The position numbers were made by a program, and so were the translations under genes. Positions 1 through 3,050 of a stretch of DNA of 5,197 bases are shown here, one piece after another; the first letter of the stretch is position 1; the number at the start of each line of letters is the position of its first letter. The DNA is from Planctomycetaceae bacterium (GTDB lineage: Bacteria > Planctomycetota > Planctomycetia > Pirellulales > Pirellulaceae). The DNA is taken from positions 1-5,197 of the forward strand of contig SLMF01000507.1 in NCBI GenBank assembly GCA_007133715.1, written 5' to 3'. The notes beneath the pieces are model-generated. The model did no database searches. It had not been told where the DNA came from and saw only the letters and a list, made by a program, of their open reading frames with translations.

Positions 1-810
1 GTCGTCCATCCCCAAGGCCCATTGGATCTGATCCAAGCCATGGGGTCCCCAGCCGGTCATTTCGCCACCCGAGTAGGGGCGGAACGAGATCCAGCCCGGA
101 TTGGCTCGCGGGGCGAAAATATCTGCGTGAAAGGGGACCAGCGGGGCGGGACCGCACCAGAGGTCCCAGTCCAAACCCTCGGGCATGCTCTGACCCGGCA
201 AATCGGCTTCCCATGGGCTGGAATAATTGCTGCCGATCACCGTGTGGATCTTGCCCAACCGGCCGTTACGCACCAATTCACAGCCGAAGCGATTGGCCGA
301 ATGCGAACGCTGTTGGCTGCCCGTCTGAAAAACCCGCTCGTACTTGCGCACCGCGTCGACCATCAAACGGCCTTCGCGAATGGTCAACGTCAGCGGCTTT
401 TCGCCGAAAATATCTTTGCCCGCCTGAGCCGCTTCGATACAGGTGATCGCTCGCCAATGATCGGGCGTGGCCGAAATCACCGCATCCACGTCGGAGCGTT
501 CCAGCAGCTGGCGATAGTCCTGATAAGGCACCGCGTCCACCTCGCGCCCCACCGCCTCGGCCCGTGGCAAGCTGACATCGGCCACCGCGACCAAGCGGGC
601 ATCGCGTTTGCCGTTCGCGCTGCGAACCAAAGCGCGACCTTGGCGCCCCACGCCGATCCCGGCGACCCCGATGCGATCATTGGCACCGGGGTTCCCCTGG
701 TACGCCAGCACGCCCGAGGGGACGAAGTAAGGGACCGCGAATCCGACCGCGGCCGCAGAAGCCGAAAGGCCGAGGAATTGACGTCGGGTGACACAGGTGG
801 GACGGGTCAT
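1..810 (-). CDS. Secreted Gfo/Idh/MocA-family oxidoreductase (C-terminus off the left edge)
   Basis: The first 270 codons are present and the frame is still open at base 1. The N-terminus has a twin-arginine signal: TRRQFLG at residues 8-14, a hydrophobic Ala/Val/Phe stretch at about 15-31, and a likely cleavage site after VLA (34-36). Export in folded form to the periplasm is therefore expected. A Rossmann dinucleotide-binding segment follows (GVAGIGVGRQG, residues 48-58), then an acidic residue ending the second strand (D78) and the family's EKP signature (E137-K138-P139), whose lysine is the usual catalytic or cofactor-contacting residue. A WGPHGLDQIQWAL stretch near residues 254-266 matches the family's region around the active-site histidine. 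Planctomycetes carry many such exported paralogs, often thought to act on sugars, but the substrate cannot be read from this fragment. The ATG at 810 is supported by GAAGGA nine bases upstream (820-825). The family usually has about 400-450 residues, so roughly a third is missing. The family call is firm; the specific reaction is unknown. Confidence 0.93.
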   Translation of the reverse strand, partial: MTRPTCVTRRQFLGLSASAAAVGFAVPYFVPSGVLAYQGNPGANDRIGVAGIGVGRQGRALVRSANGKRDARLVAVADVSLPRAEAVGREVDAVPYQDYRQLLERSDVDAVISATPDHWRAITCIEAAQAGKDIFGEKPLTLTIREGRLMVDAVRKYERVFQTGSQQRSHSANRFGCELVRNGRLGKIHTVIGSNYSSPWEADLPGQSMPEGLDWDLWCGPAPLVPFHADIFAPRANPGWISFRPYSGGEMTGWGPHGLDQIQWALGMDD

Positions 811-925
811 GGCAGGATTTCCTTCGGAAGGACAAGGGATTCCGGGCACCGACGGTCGCCTCGCGCCGGTAACCCGCGGCATATCTTCAGGCTGGCGGCA
901 CGCGCGCACCAGCGAGCCATTGGAC

Positions 926-954
926 ATTATCGGTTACGCCCATCGGGCAAGCAA
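926..954 (-). promoter_or_regulatory. Candidate sigma70-type promoter of the oxidoreductase gene
   Basis: On the minus strand TTGCTT (949-954) is followed after exactly 17 bases by GATAAT (926-931), which matches five of six positions of the TATAAT consensus. Transcription would start near base 919 and leave a leader of about 109 bases before the oxidoreductase ATG. The pair lies just after the dodecin stop codon. The -35 box matches only three of six consensus bases, but the same hexamer and spacer occur in the other promoter candidate of this window. This is inferred from pattern only. Confidence 0.42.
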
Positions 955-956
955 CC
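932..956. promoter_or_regulatory. Imperfect dyad overlapping the -35 box and spacer
   Basis: The arms GGTTGC-TT-GCCC and GGGC-GTAACC flank a three-base centre on the minus strand. GCCC/GGGC and GGTT/AACC pair perfectly, with one wobble and a two-base bulge between them. The element sits across the -35 hexamer and spacer of the promoter candidate, where a repressor operator would be expected. It could instead be the hairpin of a weak dodecin terminator, but no T-run follows it on either side. Confidence 0.3.
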
Positions 957-965
957 GTGGTGGAC

Positions 966-1172
966 TCAGTCGACTTTGAAGCCGACGCGGAGCGTCACTT
1001 GGTACTGGCTGACTTTCCCGTCGGCGATCGCACCCCGCATTTCGGCGACTTCGAACCAGCTCATCCCATGCACCGATTCGGCCGCTTTCGCGACGCCGTT
1101 CGCCGTCGCTTCGGCAAACGAGTTCGGAGACGTACCGACGATTTCGATCTTCTTGTAAGCAGGATTAGACAT
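966..1172 (-). CDS. Dodecin, small flavin-binding protein
   Basis: A complete 68-residue protein of the usual dodecin length. Dodecins fold as a beta-strand, helix, two beta-strands and assemble into hollow dodecamers that bind flavin (riboflavin, FMN or FAD) in the cytoplasm, serving as a flavin store or scavenger. The family's conserved stretches are visible: KKIEIVGTSPNSF near the N-terminus, the helix with AxxNGVAKAAE, SWFEVAEMRG (its tryptophan, about residue 39, is the one that stacks on the isoalloxazine ring), and QYQVTLRVGFK at the C-terminus (its second glutamine, about residue 58, corresponds to the flavin-contacting Gln). The ATG at 1172 is chosen over the TTG directly before it at 1175, because AAGGAG at 1178-1183 is five bases from the ATG but only two from the TTG. 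A terminator-like hairpin ends only about eight bases before this ribosome binding site, and no promoter is obvious between thiG and this gene. The family is certain; its physiological role here is not shown. Confidence 0.95.
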   Translation of the reverse strand: MSNPAYKKIEIVGTSPNSFAEATANGVAKAAESVHGMSWFEVAEMRGAIADGKVSQYQVTLRVGFKVD

Positions 1173-1190
1173 CAAAACTCCTTCTCGAGT

Positions 1191-1241
1191 AAAAAAACAG
1201 CGGTCTCGCCCCGGTTCGCCGTCGAACCGGATCGCGTCGCT
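1191..1241 (-). terminator. Rho-independent terminator after thiG, before dodecin
   Basis: Reading the minus strand, CCGGTTCG and CGAACCGG (1223-1230 and 1211-1218) form a perfect 8-bp stem around a four-base loop. An outer AGCG/CGCT pairing (1238-1241 with 1199-1202) brings the base of the structure to within one nucleotide of a run of seven T (1191-1197). The inner stem alone would be 13 bases from the T-run, which is too far for a standard terminator, so the call depends on the outer stem and the internal loop closing. It starts 22 bases after the thiG stop codon. It may also act as an attenuator for dodecin. Confidence 0.58.
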
Positions 1242-1263
1242 TCGGGTTGCCCCCTCGGGCAGG

Positions 1264-2130
1264 TCACTTGGTTCCGCTGGAACCGATCAGGCCGTCGGTG
1301 GGGCTGCTGGCGGTCGCATACAGTCGGCGGGGGATGCGTCCGGCCAACCAAGCCAACCGTCCCGCCTCGACCGCCAGCTTCATTGCCCGAGCCATCGCCA
1401 GCGGGTCCCGCGCATGGGCCACGGCCGTATTCAGCAACACACCGTCGATGCCCAATTCCATCGCCAGGGATACATCGCTGGCCGTACCGACGCCCGCATC
1501 CACGATGACCGGATAATCCTCGTCTCCGTCTTTCAGATACTCCAGACAGATCCGGATATTGTTGATGTTCAGGATCCCCTGTCCCGAGCCGATGGGGCTG
1601 CCGGCCGGCATCACCGCGACGGCACCTGCCTGCTTCAAACGCTGAGCCGTAATCGGATCATCCGTCGTATAGACCAGGACCTGAAAGCCTTCGGAAACCA
1701 GCTGTTCGGTCGCACGCACCGTCGCCACGGGGTCCGGCAGCAGGGTCTTGCTGTCCCCCAGTACCTCCAATTTGACCCAATCCGCACCGGGATTCTCCAA
1801 TCCCAGCAGAATCTCCCGCCCCAAGCGGGCCGTGCGCAAGGCCTCCTCGGCATTGAAACAGCCCGCCGTGTTCGGCAGCAGGGTATAACGGTTCAGGTCC
1901 AGATAATCCAGAATGTTGCGCCCGGCGTCGTCCAGCAAGCGTTCCCGGCGAACCGCGACGGTCACGCAGTCCGTGCCGCTCAACTCCAACGCCTGCTGCA
2001 TCCGCTCGAAACTCGCGTACTTGCCGGTACCCACGATCAACCGGCTCTGCAACGTGTGGCTGCCAATTCGAATCGGTGCGGATGCGTCACCCGCCGTTCC
2101 CTGCCGCGTGCTCGCTTGCTCGCTGGTCAT
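1264..2130 (-). CDS. thiG: Thiazole synthase ThiG
   Basis: ThiG makes the thiazole phosphate half of thiamine from 1-deoxyxylulose 5-phosphate, dehydroglycine and sulfur delivered by ThiS thiocarboxylate. It is a cytoplasmic TIM-barrel enzyme. The 288 residues contain the family landmarks in order: SRLIVGTGKY (29-38), the NTAGC motif (87-91), WVKLEVLGD (118-126) whose lysine K120 corresponds to the Schiff-base lysine that binds the DXP ketone, the phosphate-binding PAGSPIGSGQG (175-185), and DAGVGTASD (211-219) with the downstream GVLLNTAVAHA (230-240). All key residues are intact. Compared with the usual length of about 255-260 residues, it has an extra polar N-terminal extension of about 20 residues and a short C-terminal tail (PTDGLIGSSGTK). 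The start is slightly ambiguous: ATG at 2130 is 11 bases from the AGGAGG sequence, while a TTG directly before it (2133) is at the better distance of 8. The choice changes the protein by one residue. It lies seven bases after thiS and is surely co-transcribed with it. Confidence 0.97.
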   Translation of the reverse strand: MTSEQASTRQGTAGDASAPIRIGSHTLQSRLIVGTGKYASFERMQQALELSGTDCVTVAVRRERLLDDAGRNILDYLDLNRYTLLPNTAGCFNAEEALRTARLGREILLGLENPGADWVKLEVLGDSKTLLPDPVATVRATEQLVSEGFQVLVYTTDDPITAQRLKQAGAVAVMPAGSPIGSGQGILNINNIRICLEYLKDGDEDYPVIVDAGVGTASDVSLAMELGIDGVLLNTAVAHARDPLAMARAMKLAVEAGRLAWLAGRIPRRLYATASSPTDGLIGSSGTK

Positions 2131-2137
2131 CAATCGC

Positions 2138-2338
2138 TCAACCTCCTCCTACCAAAGTGACAATTTCCAGTTCGTCACCGTCGTGTAACTGCTGTTCCGC
2201 ATGGTGCGTTCGCGGGACGACGTCCCGGTTCAATTCGACCGCCACCCCCCGCGGTTCCAGCTTCATTTGCCGCAGCAACTCCGCCACGGTCAGGGGGGGC
2301 GAGACCTCTTGCGGCTGCCCGTTCACAGTGATCGTCAT
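2138..2338 (-). CDS. thiS: Sulfur carrier protein ThiS
   Basis: A complete 66-residue ubiquitin-like (beta-grasp) protein. ThiS is adenylated at its C-terminal glycine by a ThiF/MoeB-type enzyme, converted to a thiocarboxylate, and donates that sulfur to ThiG. Visible hallmarks are the first strand MTITVNGQ, a helix containing LTVAELLRQM, the VAVELNRDVVPR strand typical of ThiS, the DGDELEIVTLV segment, and a C-terminus of three glycines (64-66), which supplies the essential Gly-Gly end. Length is normal. The ATG at 2338 is the only sensible start; the ribosome binding site is weak (GAAG just upstream). The gene starts 30 bases after the preceding membrane-protein gene stops and ends seven bases before the thiG ATG. 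No activating enzyme gene (thiF) is in the window, so it must be encoded elsewhere. Confidence 0.95.
   Translation of the reverse strand: MTITVNGQPQEVSPPLTVAELLRQMKLEPRGVAVELNRDVVPRTHHAEQQLHDGDELEIVTLVGGG
2142..2150 (-). promoter_or_regulatory. thiG ribosome binding site inside the thiS glycine codons
   Basis: The last three thiS sense codons read GGA GGA GGT on the minus strand, giving AGGAGGAGG, a perfect and even extended Shine-Dalgarno sequence. It is 8 bases before the TTG at 2133 and 11 before the ATG at 2130. The codons for the sulfur-bearing tail of ThiS therefore also serve to start ThiG translation, which would couple production of the two partner proteins. Confidence 0.8.
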
Positions 2339-2368
2339 CAGCTTCGAAAATCCCGGAGAGAAACGAGG

Positions 2369-2950
2369 TTAGGGGTTGGTGGGACGAATTTGCAGGTCGC
2401 GAGCGGAACCTCTTCCCAGGGGTATAAATGTACCCTTCTGCGGCGTGTTGCTCCGTGCCGCAGTGCGGTTCCACATCAAGCCATAGGCCACAAAATTCCC
2501 GGAATTCGCATCGGCGACATAAATCGCACTCGGCGCCGGCGAGCCGCCGGACGTTCCGGCTCGCTGGAAGTTGGCCTGCCCGGTCACGATCACGTAACTG
2601 GCCTTGCCACCCTCCTGGGCCCCCAAATCTGCGATCACGTTCCGATGAAAATGGGCCCCGAATTGCCCCGACTGAGGATAGATCACCCAGCCTTGCAAAT
2701 CGCCGGTCAGAAAACACAGCGTAAACAGGCCTTCCACATCCGAATCCACGGGACCCGTGGCCATCGCGAACGTGTCGCTGCCGTGCGTCGCCACCGCGTT
2801 CAGCAACGTCTCCGGCGGACGAAACCCCGCCGCCTGCCGATGACCCAGCGTCACCAGCGTCCCAATCATCATCCCCGTACCGATCGCCAGTCCCCCAGCT
2901 AAACCGACGAAGACCATCAACACCGGACGATTGCGCATGGTTGAAAACAT
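2369..2950 (-). CDS. Single-pass membrane protein of unknown function
   Basis: I do not recognise a named family. The 193-residue product has a short positively charged N-terminus (MFSTMRNR), one glycine-rich hydrophobic segment at about 10-35 that would act as a membrane anchor or uncleaved signal, and a soluble domain of about 155 residues predicted outside the cytoplasm. The soluble part has two similar beta-type stretches: LFTLCFLTGDLQGWVI (75-90) and AIYVADANSGNFVAYGL (142-158). Between them is a region with HFHRNVIADLG and KASYVIVTGQANF. A Ser/Gly/Pro-rich linker lies at 132-141 and the tail is basic and proline-containing. I associate this type with planctomycete genomes, from general familiarity only. 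The start at 2950 is chosen over longer in-frame extensions because GAGG lies nine bases upstream (2960-2963) and the membrane segment then begins at the N-terminus; an ATG at 2938 is a second possibility. It lies between rseP and thiS, 30 bases before thiS, and probably heads that transcription unit. Confidence 0.8.
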   Translation of the reverse strand: MFSTMRNRPVLMVFVGLAGGLAIGTGMMIGTLVTLGHRQAAGFRPPETLLNAVATHGSDTFAMATGPVDSDVEGLFTLCFLTGDLQGWVIYPQSGQFGAHFHRNVIADLGAQEGGKASYVIVTGQANFQRAGTSGGSPAPSAIYVADANSGNFVAYGLMWNRTAARSNTPQKGTFIPLGRGSARDLQIRPTNP

Positions 2951-2989
2951 TTTATCGATCCTCAGGAAATACGGATGCGACGTCAAGCG

Positions 2990-3007
2990 GTCGAGCCGTA
3001 GCCCGAC
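2990..3007 (-). promoter_or_regulatory. Leader hairpin with a UACG tetraloop
   Basis: On the minus strand GTCGGGC-TACG-GCTCGAC forms seven base pairs (one G-U) closed by C(UACG)G, a member of the very stable UNCG tetraloop class. It falls at the predicted 5' end of the message for the membrane protein, thiS and thiG. With no T-run behind it, it is not a standard terminator. An mRNA-stabilising 5' structure, or a 3'-end structure for rseP, are possible roles. Confidence 0.4.
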
Positions 3008-3014
3008 TGCCCCT

Positions 3015-3043
3015 ATTCTAAGTGCTCCTCCTGCTGGAAGCAA
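3015..3043 (-). promoter_or_regulatory. Candidate sigma70-type promoter for membrane protein-thiS-thiG
   Basis: On the minus strand TTGCTT (3038-3043) is followed after 17 bases by TAGAAT (3015-3020), five of six matches to TATAAT. It begins seven bases after the rseP stop codon. Predicted transcription start is near base 3008, with a leader of about 58 bases. The -35 hexamer and spacer are the same as in the candidate before the oxidoreductase gene. The call rests on sequence pattern alone. Confidence 0.42.
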
Positions 3044-3050
3044 CGGCCGC

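Noticed and set aside
891..913. GCTGG/CCAGC inverted repeat with a GC-rich centre in the oxidoreductase leader
   Set aside because: Only five pairs around a 13-base loop with no T-run; expected by chance in GC-rich sequence.
811..965. Possible small gene or structured RNA in the 155-base gap before the oxidoreductase
   Set aside because: No short frame with a ribosome binding site and recognisable product was found, and no known RNA family is apparent. Only the promoter and dyad described are supported.
22..1158. Long plus-strand open frame of 378 codons opposite the oxidoreductase and dodecin
   Set aside because: It runs antisense through two clearly recognised genes, is rich in Arg, His and Ala as expected from the opposite strand of GC-rich coding DNA, and has no recognisable motif.
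1414..2160. Plus-strand open frame of 248 codons opposite thiG
   Set aside because: Antisense to a complete thiG with all catalytic motifs; no independent evidence of coding.
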